A DNA stretch of 64,000 nt from RHLJ01 sp963974345. Its GTDB lineage: Bacteria; Bacteroidota; Rhodothermia; Balneolales; Balneolaceae. Made by a program: the position numbers and the translations under genes. The stretch spans positions 42,013-106,012 of the forward strand of contig CAXBBW010000016.1 of the NCBI GenBank assembly GCA_963974345.1, given 5' to 3'. Each line of letters begins with the position of its first letter. Position 1 is the stretch's first letter. Positions 17,499-24,805 of the stretch are shown here, one piece after another. The notes under the pieces are model-generated. The model made no database searches and had not been told where the DNA came from. It was given only the letters and a program-made list of their open reading frames with translations.

Positions 17499-17765
17499 TT
17501 AGCCTTTTGAATTATTGTCTAGTTTTTTTGCAATTCGAAAAATTGAGAAGAAAAAGAATACAATTCCAATAAATGCACCCACTAATAATCCCCATGGGCT
17601 ACTCCCCATGTACGTATCAAATAGATAGCCAGCTATCAATGGAAGAATGATTATAGCTGCGATTTCAACCCCAAGTCCAAGATACTCTCTATATTTGCTA
17701 GGAAGAAAGTTTGAACTCAACTTACTACCCTGCTGCTTTTGCTTTAAGATGTGTTCCTTTTTCAT
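17499..17765 (-). CDS. AtpZ/AtpQ-like ATP synthase gene-cluster protein
   Basis: This protein of 88 residues has two transmembrane helices (about 34-54 and 60-80), the first following a YREYLGLGVEIAAIIILPLIAGYLFD-type region. The second holds PWGLLVGAFIGIVFFFFSIF. This is the pattern of the AtpZ/AtpI-like (F0F1 assembly) family. Candidate starts are GTG 17777, ATG 17774 and ATG 17765. I use 17765 because MKKEHILKQ looks like a natural N-terminus. Any of them overlaps the bactofilin gene by 41-53 bases, a long overlap that implies coupled translation. Confidence 0.7.
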   Translation of the reverse strand: MKKEHILKQKQQGSKLSSNFLPSKYREYLGLGVEIAAIIILPLIAGYLFDTYMGSSPWGLLVGAFIGIVFFFFSIFRIAKKLDNNSKG

Positions 17766-18168
17766 AATCAGCATCACTTGCTTGTGACAATCCTTTTACA
17801 CCTTCACCCATACGACATGCACCATTTATTTGAGCACCTTCTTCCACAATCAAAGTTTTGGTATAAATATTTCCGTCAATAATTGCATCTTTTCTAAGTA
17901 CTAAGCGGTTTGATACTTTAACTTCCCCTTCCACTCTTCCAGCAATATCCGCATCTGAAGAAGTAACATTCCCCACTACTCTACCTTTATCCGTTATAAT
18001 TAGTTTTCCTTTGGATATTGCTTCACCATCAACTGTTCCACCAATTCGGATATCCGAAGCTGCATGAAGGTTCCCTTTTAATTTTGTGCCTTCACTTATA
18101 ATATTCACAGATGGGGAGGTATTTTGTTGAGTACTCACTTTTGATCCTGTTTTGTTAGCGTTGAACAT
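17725..18168 (-). CDS. Bactofilin
   Basis: This 147-residue cytoskeletal protein has a central right-handed beta-helix of repeats rich in G, V and I (GTKLKGNLHAASDIRIGGTVDGEAISKGKLIITDKG and following repeats), flanked by short disordered ends. Bactofilins polymerise without nucleotide and localise peptidoglycan enzymes; partner genes often encode M23 peptidases, as here (3 bases upstream). The C-terminal coding region overlaps the AtpZ-like gene. Linkage of a bactofilin and an M23 protein to the ATP synthase operon is a recurrent arrangement in Bacteroidota as far as I recall. Confidence 0.88.
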   Translation of the reverse strand: MFNANKTGSKVSTQQNTSPSVNIISEGTKLKGNLHAASDIRIGGTVDGEAISKGKLIITDKGRVVGNVTSSDADIAGRVEGEVKVSNRLVLRKDAIIDGNIYTKTLIVEEGAQINGACRMGEGVKGLSQASDADYEKGTHLKAKAAG

Positions 18169-18171
18169 ATA

Positions 18172-19032
18172 TTACTGAATTAAATACATTGATGGGTCTT
18201 GAGGGAGCCCATTTTTCCAAATTTCTAGATGAAGATGTGGCCCAGAACTTGATACACCTACATTCCCTGTTTCTCCAATTATATCGCCTTTTAAAATAAC
18301 ATCTCCATTTTTTTTTGTGAGAGACGAGCAGTGTTTATAAATACTTAGTAGTCCCTCGGCATGTTGTACTGATATTACATAACCATCACTTATTGTCCAA
18401 GTAGCATTAATAATCGTCCCATCTGCAATAGATGTGATTAATTCCTTTTCTTTTGTTGCTACGTCAATACCAAAATGTAGATTCTCAGGTTCATACCCTC
18501 TCGTTAATGTTCCGTTAACTGGAAAACTAGCTGGGAAATCTGGTGCAGCTTTAAAAATGTTTGAAAAAAATACCCCTGAAGTATTTACCTGCTCGCTTGT
18601 TGGATTTACATCAAAGCGGCTGGCAAAAACGTCAGAAACTTGTTGAGTTGTGTTATTAAACATTGATATAAATCTATCATCCATTACCAATGTAGTATCA
18701 ATACTTAGCCTAATCACATTCTTCATTTCTTCTAGTTGATAATCCCTTACTATCAATGAATCTTGTAAGGCAATCACTCTTTGAGTAATATCTTCAACTT
18801 GAACTCTCATCTCGGCATCTTCTTTACTATACAATAATGCGCCAATGGGTGTAAGCATAAAAAGTAATGCGACAACAATAGATAGCATCACGCAAATAAA
18901 GGTAAGGAATGTGAAAAACTGATTCGGTTTAAAAAAATACGAATTGTCTTCCCCAGGTCTTGAATCATCAAGAAGAATCACAGTGATTTTCTTCAGCCGT
19001 TGTTCGTAAAGTTTTTTAAGGAAATTAAACAT
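18172..19032 (-). CDS. Membrane-anchored M23 family metallopeptidase
   Basis: This 286-residue protein has one transmembrane helix (about residues 37-62), a coiled-coil linker (EMRVQVEDITQRVIALQDSL) and a C-terminal LytM domain. The zinc ligands are visible as NLHFGIDV (near residue 186, H-x3-D) and GPHLHLEIW (near residue 266, HxH). The enzyme is therefore probably an active peptidoglycan endopeptidase. Pairing with the adjacent bactofilin suggests spatially controlled cell-wall remodelling. It lies 28 bases after the upstream glycosyltransferase stop. Confidence 0.88.
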   Translation of the reverse strand: MFNFLKKLYEQRLKKITVILLDDSRPGEDNSYFFKPNQFFTFLTFICVMLSIVVALLFMLTPIGALLYSKEDAEMRVQVEDITQRVIALQDSLIVRDYQLEEMKNVIRLSIDTTLVMDDRFISMFNNTTQQVSDVFASRFDVNPTSEQVNTSGVFFSNIFKAAPDFPASFPVNGTLTRGYEPENLHFGIDVATKEKELITSIADGTIINATWTISDGYVISVQHAEGLLSIYKHCSSLTKKNGDVILKGDIIGETGNVGVSSSGPHLHLEIWKNGLPQDPSMYLIQ

Positions 19033-19060
19033 AGATCAATCTTCTGTGCTAAAGATGCAC

Positions 19061-20323
19061 TTAATACTCAGTTATTACATTAAAAATTGAAACCAATTTT
19101 TTAGTTAACAATCTTCTATCAAATTTATTAATAAATGATTCGTTAGGTGTTGGTAAAATTTCTTCTGATAAAAGAGTAATTACTGTTTCAATATTCTTCG
19201 CTAATCCTGTTATATCTTTTGGGTCAGAAATATATGCAAACCCGTATTCCTTTAGAGTATCTTTTATATCCCCTTCAGGAACCAGAGCTATGATAGGTTT
19301 TTTACTTGCCATATACTCATAGGTTTTCCCAAGAGAAAGAGTAGATGAATTTTTTTTATGAGAATTATTGAGCCAAAGGACATCTGCTTTCATTAAGTTT
19401 TTAACTGCTTCTGAATGAGGAAGAAATCCAAAATTAATAACATTTTTTTCTAATCCATATTGTTTGAAAAGTGAAGAGTATTCGTTATTCAAATTCCCTT
19501 GAAATTGAAGTTCTATCTTGTCATTTAAAGATGAATTTTCATTTAAAAAAAGAGCCATTGCTTCAATAAATTTTTCTGGGCCACTTTCTGGGTAAAAGGT
19601 GCCACTATAAAGAAAACTTATTTTTTCTGAATCTCTATTTTCATTTTTAAAAGCAAAATCTTCTGGGTCAAATCCATGACTAATTACTTTTACCTTCTTA
19701 GTATTAACATTTCTTTTATCGACTGCACTGGCAATGAGATTGTTAATGGCAATAATTTGATCAGCTACTTTTAAAGTTTCTGATTCTATTTTACTCATTT
19801 TTAAGTAATGAAGTTGAGTAGGATAACTTAAAAGATGACTTTCTAGCCAGTCATCTCGTAAGTCCATTACAACTGGAATATTAAACTCTTCTTTTATTTT
19901 CTTTGCAAGAATTAGATTAGAATATGGTGGCGCCGTGGCAAAAACCAAATCAATACTTTTATCTGCGATTATTTCTTTTGCTTTCTGAAATCCTGGTTTA
20001 ATCCAACCCTTTTTGTTATCAGGAAACCAGAAAAATTGAGACACTTTTCTAAGATAATTCTCAATACTTGAAGATAAGTTTACTTTGCGATTACCGGATT
20101 TATGAAGAAGCGTTTTTCCTTTAACTCTATGTACTTCAACATTTAGGGTTGTTAATTCCTTTTGTAAAGAATCATCAAAGGCATGATAGGCGCCTGGTTC
20201 AGGGCAAAGTACAATTGGATTCCATCCAAATTCACGAAGATACTTTACAAATTTAAGCGGACGTTGTACTCCACTTCCTCCCATTGGAGGAAAGTAATAG
20301 ACGATTACAAGTACGTTTTTCAT
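19061..20323 (-). CDS. Glycosyltransferase (GT4-like, GT-B fold)
   Basis: This 420-residue GT-B enzyme has a first strand and loop VLVIVYYFPPMGGSGVQRPLK that matches a family of GT4-like transferases from exopolysaccharide loci. The C-terminal half contains ISFLYSGTFYPESGPEKFIEA and the donor-site region GKTYEYMASKKPIIALV, with E in place of the usual E-x7-E first glutamate region. It has no membrane segment. It sits between guaB (14 bases upstream) and the M23 gene (28 bases downstream) on the same strand. A role in envelope glycan synthesis is inferred; substrates are unknown. Confidence 0.82.
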   Translation of the reverse strand: MKNVLVIVYYFPPMGGSGVQRPLKFVKYLREFGWNPIVLCPEPGAYHAFDDSLQKELTTLNVEVHRVKGKTLLHKSGNRKVNLSSSIENYLRKVSQFFWFPDNKKGWIKPGFQKAKEIIADKSIDLVFATAPPYSNLILAKKIKEEFNIPVVMDLRDDWLESHLLSYPTQLHYLKMSKIESETLKVADQIIAINNLIASAVDKRNVNTKKVKVISHGFDPEDFAFKNENRDSEKISFLYSGTFYPESGPEKFIEAMALFLNENSSLNDKIELQFQGNLNNEYSSLFKQYGLEKNVINFGFLPHSEAVKNLMKADVLWLNNSHKKNSSTLSLGKTYEYMASKKPIIALVPEGDIKDTLKEYGFAYISDPKDITGLAKNIETVITLLSEEILPTPNESFINKFDRRLLTKKLVSIFNVITEY

Positions 20324-20337
20324 TTCTGAGTGTTCGA

Positions 20338-21825
20338 TCAGACTGAATAGTTAGGTGCTTCTTTTGTAATCTGAACTGAATGAGGGTGACTTTCTTTGTA
20401 TGAAGCTGCTGAGATTTGAACAAACTCAGCATTTGTTTTCAGTTCTTCAATTGTAGCGGTTCCGCAATAACCCATTGCAGCTTTTAGCCCACCGCTCATT
20501 TGATGAACTACTTCTCCTAAATATCCTTTAAAAGCTACTCTTCCTTCTATTCCTTCAGGAACTAATTTATTTATATCATCTTCAACATCTTGGAAATAAC
20601 GATCTTTAGAGCCCTTTTTCATAGCCCCAATACTTCCCATACCTCGATATGATTTATATTTTCTAGATTCATAGATAATCGTTTCACCTGGGCTCTCATC
20701 TACTCCTGCGAACATTGATCCCATCATTACTACATCCGCTCCGCCAGCTATTGCTTTTGGAATATCTCCGGTTTGCTTAATTCCACCATCTGCAACTAAA
20801 CCGATACCATTTTTACTGCAAAACTCTGCAACTTCCATTACCGCACTAAGCTGTGGGACTCCAATACCTGTAACAATTCTTGTAGTACAAATTGATCCTG
20901 GCCCAACACCAACTTTTACTACATCGGCGCCTGCATCCGCTAAAGCTTCTGCTGCGGCTCTGGTGGCAATATTCCCACCAATTACATTTAAATCGGAGTA
21001 TTTTTTTTTAATTGCAGAAACGGTAGATAACACGCCTTGAGAATGACCATGAGCAGTATCAACTGTTATTATATCTACCCCTTCATTTACTAATGCATCT
21101 ACTCTTTCCATAGTATCTGGGGTTACGCCAACCGCAGCACCTACTCTTAATCTTCCTAAGTCATCTTTACAAGCATTAGGAAAGTTCATTTTTTTCTCGA
21201 TATCCTTGAAAGTGATGAGTCCCACCAATTTGTCTTTTGAATCAACAATTGGGAGCTTTTCAACTTTATAAGATTGTAGAATTTCTTCAGCTTGTTTTAA
21301 ATTTGTCCCTTCTTTTCCAGTGATCAAATTTTCTTTAGTCATTATATCACCAAGTTTACGAGACAACTCAGACTCAAAACGTAAATCACGATTAGTCACA
21401 ATCCCAATCAAAGTTCCCTTTTTATCCACTATAGGAATTCCTCCTATTTTATGGACTCTCATAAGATTACGTGCATCTTTAACTGTTGCTTCAGCTCCAA
21501 GAGTTACAGGATCTACAATCATTCCACTTTCACTTCTTTTCACCAAACGAACTTGCTCGGCTTGATCTTCGATAGTCATGTTCTTGTGCAGCATTGCAAT
21601 CCCGCCCTCTCTAGCTAGCGCAATTGCTAGCCGATATTCAGAAACAGTGTCCATTGCAGCACTTAAAATAGGTACATTTAACTTGAGTGTTGGAGTCAGG
21701 TAAACACTTATATCTACTTCCCGTGGAAGAACTTGAGAATAACTAGGGACTAAAAGAACATCATCGTAAGTAAGCCCTTGACGAGTAATTCGATCGAAGG
21801 GAGTAACATCATTCAATTTGTGCAT
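20338..21825 (-). CDS. guaB: Inosine-5'-monophosphate dehydrogenase
   Basis: This 495-residue enzyme oxidises IMP to XMP with NAD+, the committed step of guanine nucleotide synthesis. It has the N-terminal FDRITRQGLTYDDVLLVPSYS region and a CBS pair at about residues 100-215. The active-site loop GPGSICTTRI has its catalytic cysteine near residue 312. The mobile flap RYFQDV with the surrounding GRVAFKGYLGEVVHQMSGGL region is also present. The length is normal. A TATCTTTG -7 element lies 28 bases upstream. It heads the long leftward run that continues to atpG. Confidence 0.97.
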   Translation of the reverse strand: MHKLNDVTPFDRITRQGLTYDDVLLVPSYSQVLPREVDISVYLTPTLKLNVPILSAAMDTVSEYRLAIALAREGGIAMLHKNMTIEDQAEQVRLVKRSESGMIVDPVTLGAEATVKDARNLMRVHKIGGIPIVDKKGTLIGIVTNRDLRFESELSRKLGDIMTKENLITGKEGTNLKQAEEILQSYKVEKLPIVDSKDKLVGLITFKDIEKKMNFPNACKDDLGRLRVGAAVGVTPDTMERVDALVNEGVDIITVDTAHGHSQGVLSTVSAIKKKYSDLNVIGGNIATRAAAEALADAGADVVKVGVGPGSICTTRIVTGIGVPQLSAVMEVAEFCSKNGIGLVADGGIKQTGDIPKAIAGGADVVMMGSMFAGVDESPGETIIYESRKYKSYRGMGSIGAMKKGSKDRYFQDVEDDINKLVPEGIEGRVAFKGYLGEVVHQMSGGLKAAMGYCGTATIEELKTNAEFVQISAASYKESHPHSVQITKEAPNYSV

Positions 21826-21853
21826 GAAACAGGAAATTTTGCTTGCGGTTTTT

Positions 21854-21861
21854 CAAAGATA
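21854..21861 (-). promoter_or_regulatory. Putative -7 promoter element for guaB
   Basis: The minus strand reads TATCTTTG, an exact match to the Bacteroidota -7 consensus TAnnTTTG, 28 bases before the guaB ATG. A TTG lies 14 bases upstream of it, shorter than the usual -33/-7 spacing, so only the -7 box is firm. Confidence 0.5.
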
Positions 21862-21946
21862 AGCATATCTGTTTGCAAGTGCTTTATTCATTAAACTAAT
21901 TTTTCAAATTCTCGTAAGAGAATACTTAAAATAAATATCTTTAGGC

Positions 21947-22717
21947 ATGAGTGAACATCAAATTTACAGCAAAAAAGAAATAAGTAATATCTTAAAGAAA
22001 GCTTCTGAAATTCAAACTCAGAAAGAACTCTATGGAGATGAAGAAGGCTTAAATGAGCAAGAATTAGTTGATTTAGCTAAAGAAGTTGGCATAGGTAAGT
22101 CTTCACTATTAGAAGCAATAAATATGTTAAATGATACAGAATTTAATGATTCCTATAACTGGCTAAAAGGAACTTCACGAGTACAAAGAATTACCCATAT
22201 TGATGGAGAAATTAATGAACAACTTTGGGATGAAGTGGTTCAAGAGATTAGAAAAATTAATGGCGGAATAGGCAAATTAAATCATGTTGGTAGTTCTTAT
22301 GAGTGGGAACAACGAATGCAGGAAATTGGCTATAAGCATATTTCGTTTACTCCTCAAAAAGGAAAAACGAAAATACAATATGTTTCCAGCTGGGCTCCCC
22401 TTCGTTTTTTAGTTCTTTTTATGAGTTCCTTCCTAGCTGGTGTACTTGTATTGATCTTCTTAAAAGGAATTGGGGTCCCAAAATCAACGGCGGTACTCTT
22501 TTCTCCTATTGGAGGTTTAGTTGGTTATTCGGCAGGTATTTTATTTCTAAAAGCTCGTTTTGAAAAAGAAAAAAAGAAGCTTAAAAATATTGTTACTGCT
22601 GTTTCAAAAAAAATTCGAGGGTTCAAATCATCTACTATCGAAATCGAAAAAGAAGATGAAGATGTTTATAAAAATGAACAAAGCCTCCCTTCTTCTTCCT
22701 CAAAAATTCGATCTTAA
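21947..22717 (+). CDS. Uncharacterised two-TM protein, paralogue of the gene at 62659
   Basis: This 256-residue protein has three parts. An N-terminal helical domain (residues 1-70) reads IYSKKEISNILKKASEI and then GLNEQELVDLAKEVGI. A middle mixed domain contains GEINEQLWDEVVQEIRK, YEW and GKTKIQYVSS. Two transmembrane helices (about 146-167 and 175-195) and a charged C-terminal tail follow. The same order and motifs recur in the protein at 62659-63471. I know of no characterised member; similar N-terminal helices with E-[LI]-x-x-[IL]-A-x-E-[VA]-G-I occur in other uncharacterised bacterial proteins. It is monocistronic, divergent from guaB and convergent with the arabinofuranosidase (4-base stop overlap). 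Confidence 0.75.
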   Translation: MSEHQIYSKKEISNILKKASEIQTQKELYGDEEGLNEQELVDLAKEVGIGKSSLLEAINMLNDTEFNDSYNWLKGTSRVQRITHIDGEINEQLWDEVVQEIRKINGGIGKLNHVGSSYEWEQRMQEIGYKHISFTPQKGKTKIQYVSSWAPLRFLVLFMSSFLAGVLVLIFLKGIGVPKSTAVLFSPIGGLVGYSAGILFLKARFEKEKKKLKNIVTAVSKKIRGFKSSTIEIEKEDEDVYKNEQSLPSSSSKIRS

Positions 22718-24264
22718 TGTAAGGTAAGTACCACTATAGATTTAGCTGGCAAAGTTATGTTAAGTGAATTACCACTTAGACTCGCTCCATTAAAACCTGA
22801 AGGAGCAACTACATCACCATCATCAAATGTATTATAGGAATTTACATTATCAGCTGTCAATATCCTTGCAGAAGAAATCGACTTCCCTCCTAATTCCTTA
22901 AAATTTAAGATCAAATCATGGCCTTTTTGAGCATCAACATTTGTTAGTGTGATATTAATTCGACCATCCTTTGACTCAGAAGCTGTTCCATGAATTGCAG
23001 GAATGGAAGTTTCAACATTAATATACTCAGGTGATTCAAACTCTAAAGGAAAATATTTCGCATCATAATGAACTGTGTAGAATTTAAAGGCATAATAGGT
23101 TGGGGTTTTAATCATTTTATCATCTTCTGTCAAAACCATTGCCTGTAGTACATTTACTGTTTGAGCAATATTAGCAATTTTTACCCGATCGTTATGCTTG
23201 GCAAAAATATCGAAGGTTGTGGAAGCTATAAATGCGTCGCGAAGAGAATTCTGTTGCTCAAGAAACCCGCTATTCGTCCCTTCTAGTGGATCTGTCCAAA
23301 TGCCCCATTCATCTACCGCAAGTACAACCCTTTTTTCCGGATCATATTTATCCATTATCTCAGAATGACCTTTTATGAATTCATCCATTCTTAATGAGTA
23401 CTTAATAGTTGCGATGTACTCTTCTTCATTGAAACCTGTGGATGGACCTTTTGTGTCCCAATTGCCTGTTGGAATAGTATAAAAATGAAGTGAGATTGCA
23501 TCCATTAAACCACTTGCTTTACTCATTAAAGTGTCAGTCCAATCGTATTCTACATCATATTTTCCACTGGCAATTTTGTAAAGCTCATTTCCGCTCAGGT
23601 TATGAGCATAAGTAGCAAATTGTTTGTATTTATCTGCATAAAAATCTGCTGTCATATTTCCACCGCAACCCCAACTTTCGTTACCAATACCCCAAAATTT
23701 TATCTTCCAAGGCTCTTCTTTACCATTTTCTTTACGCATTTTAGTAAGAGTTGTCTCACCATCATACGTCAGATATTCAATCCAGTCTGACATATCCTTA
23801 GGGTTTGAGCTGCCTACATTTGCAGAAATATATGGTTCAGCATTTATCAATTCAGTAAAACGAAGGAATTCGTGCGTTCCAAAACTATTGTCTTCAGGAA
23901 CCTGTCCCCATAGGGCATTTAATGTAACAGGGCGTTCATTTCTGGGGCCAATACCATCTTTCCATCTATAGTCATCAGCAAAGCAACCGCCTGGCCAGCG
24001 AATATTCGGAATCTGAAGTGCTTCTAATGCTTCCAATACATCTGTTCTGTAGCCTTCTATATTTGGGATATCAGAGTCCTCGCCAACCCAAATACCTGGG
24101 TAAATACCCCGTCCCAAATGCTCAGAAAATTGACCGAATATATGCCTATCAATCACCCCAGAAAGCTCTTCAGTATTTACTGTTATTGAAGTCTGTGCAA
24201 ATAAAGGGTATACAAACAGAATAGATACTATGAAACAACTACTAATATTTTTAAACATGATCAT
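22714..24264 (-). CDS. Secreted GH51 alpha-L-arabinofuranosidase
   Basis: This 516-residue glycoside hydrolase has a signal peptide (cleavage near LFAQ) and a GH51 (beta/alpha)8 barrel followed by a C-terminal beta-sandwich. The acid/base residue is E196 in FWGIGNESWGCGG and the nucleophile is E319 in LAVDEWGIW. FGQFSEHLGRGIYPGIW and RWPGGCFADDYRWKDGIGP are family landmarks. It should release arabinose from arabinan or arabinoxylan in the periplasm or outside the cell. No SusCD pair or other glycosidase lies nearby. A perfect 8-bp palindrome sits 15 bases upstream of the start. An alternative start is ATG 24258. Confidence 0.93.
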   Translation of the reverse strand: MIMFKNISSCFIVSILFVYPLFAQTSITVNTEELSGVIDRHIFGQFSEHLGRGIYPGIWVGEDSDIPNIEGYRTDVLEALEALQIPNIRWPGGCFADDYRWKDGIGPRNERPVTLNALWGQVPEDNSFGTHEFLRFTELINAEPYISANVGSSNPKDMSDWIEYLTYDGETTLTKMRKENGKEEPWKIKFWGIGNESWGCGGNMTADFYADKYKQFATYAHNLSGNELYKIASGKYDVEYDWTDTLMSKASGLMDAISLHFYTIPTGNWDTKGPSTGFNEEEYIATIKYSLRMDEFIKGHSEIMDKYDPEKRVVLAVDEWGIWTDPLEGTNSGFLEQQNSLRDAFIASTTFDIFAKHNDRVKIANIAQTVNVLQAMVLTEDDKMIKTPTYYAFKFYTVHYDAKYFPLEFESPEYINVETSIPAIHGTASESKDGRINITLTNVDAQKGHDLILNFKELGGKSISSARILTADNVNSYNTFDDGDVVAPSGFNGASLSGNSLNITLPAKSIVVLTLH

Positions 24265-24278
24265 GTTGGTTTATAATT

Positions 24279-24301
24279 ATTAGTGTAAAATAAACACTAA
24301 T
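24279..24301. promoter_or_regulatory. Operator-like palindrome upstream of the arabinofuranosidase
   Basis: ATTAGTGT-aaaataa-ACACTAAT is a perfect 8-bp inverted repeat with a 7-base spacer. It lies 15 bases upstream of the GH51 start codon and 28 bases after the stop of the upstream orphan gene. It has no T run, so a terminator is unlikely. A repressor site controlling the arabinofuranosidase is the simplest reading. Confidence 0.45.
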
Positions 24302-24328
24302 CTTTTTAAAGCAACTTACTTTTTATTC

Positions 24329-24676
24329 CTAAAGTGATTTTACCTTAAGAGCTAGAATCGCTGCTTCAAGACTGCAAATATTATCTTGGAAACTACTAAC
24401 CCAGAAATGAACGGTATTCCTTCGGTTTTCAACAAATGGATCGCAAGAAGAGTACATTCCTTTCAACTCTTGAACCATGAATTTTACATCGTTATAAATT
24501 TCGATTTTAAGTGCATCAGGAAGTTTCTCCCACCCCATTAAAATAAAAGCTTGCTGCATTTCTTGGTATTCACTAGCGCTTTCTTTTTTAATACGTTTTA
24601 GTAATGGAGCTACGAATAAATTTAAAGCTGGAGCCTGAGAAGTGTTATGTTGCGTAAATGCGTTTGAAGGAGTCAT
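24329..24676 (-). CDS. Small hypothetical protein with regulated-looking promoter
   Basis: I do not recognise this 115-residue protein. It has no signal peptide or membrane helix. After a polar, threonine- and glutamine-rich N-terminus of about 20 residues it is mostly helical. A conserved-looking core contains FVAPLLKRIKKESASEYQEMQ, GWEKLP and VENRRNTVHFWVSSFQDNICSLEAA. Two cysteines are present (in YSSCDPF and DNICSLE). It has its own promoter-like element with a palindrome (24714-24749). It lies between the sensor kinase upstream and the arabinofuranosidase downstream, with gaps on both sides. Confidence 0.6.
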   Translation of the reverse strand: MTPSNAFTQHNTSQAPALNLFVAPLLKRIKKESASEYQEMQQAFILMGWEKLPDALKIEIYNDVKFMVQELKGMYSSCDPFVENRRNTVHFWVSSFQDNICSLEAAILALKVKSL

Positions 24677-24713
24677 AATTGTTTGTGTTAAATTGTGATT
24701 TTTTTATCTGACA

Positions 24714-24749
24714 CAAACTTAATACACAAGTGTGACAACATAGTGTCAC
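24714..24749 (-). promoter_or_regulatory. Promoter with overlapping palindrome for the 24329 gene
   Basis: The minus strand has TAAGTTTG at 24721-24714, an exact TAnnTTTG -7 match, 37 bases before the ATG at 24676. Directly upstream is GTGACA-acatag-TGTCAC (24732-24749), a perfect 6-bp dyad with a 6-base spacer. It occupies the -33/spacer region. This placement is what a repressor or activator operator would show. Confidence 0.45.
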
Positions 24750-24805
24750 TTAGATATGAACTAATTTACTACACCAAAATTTTTAAACTCCTAGATTTTG
24801 AAATG

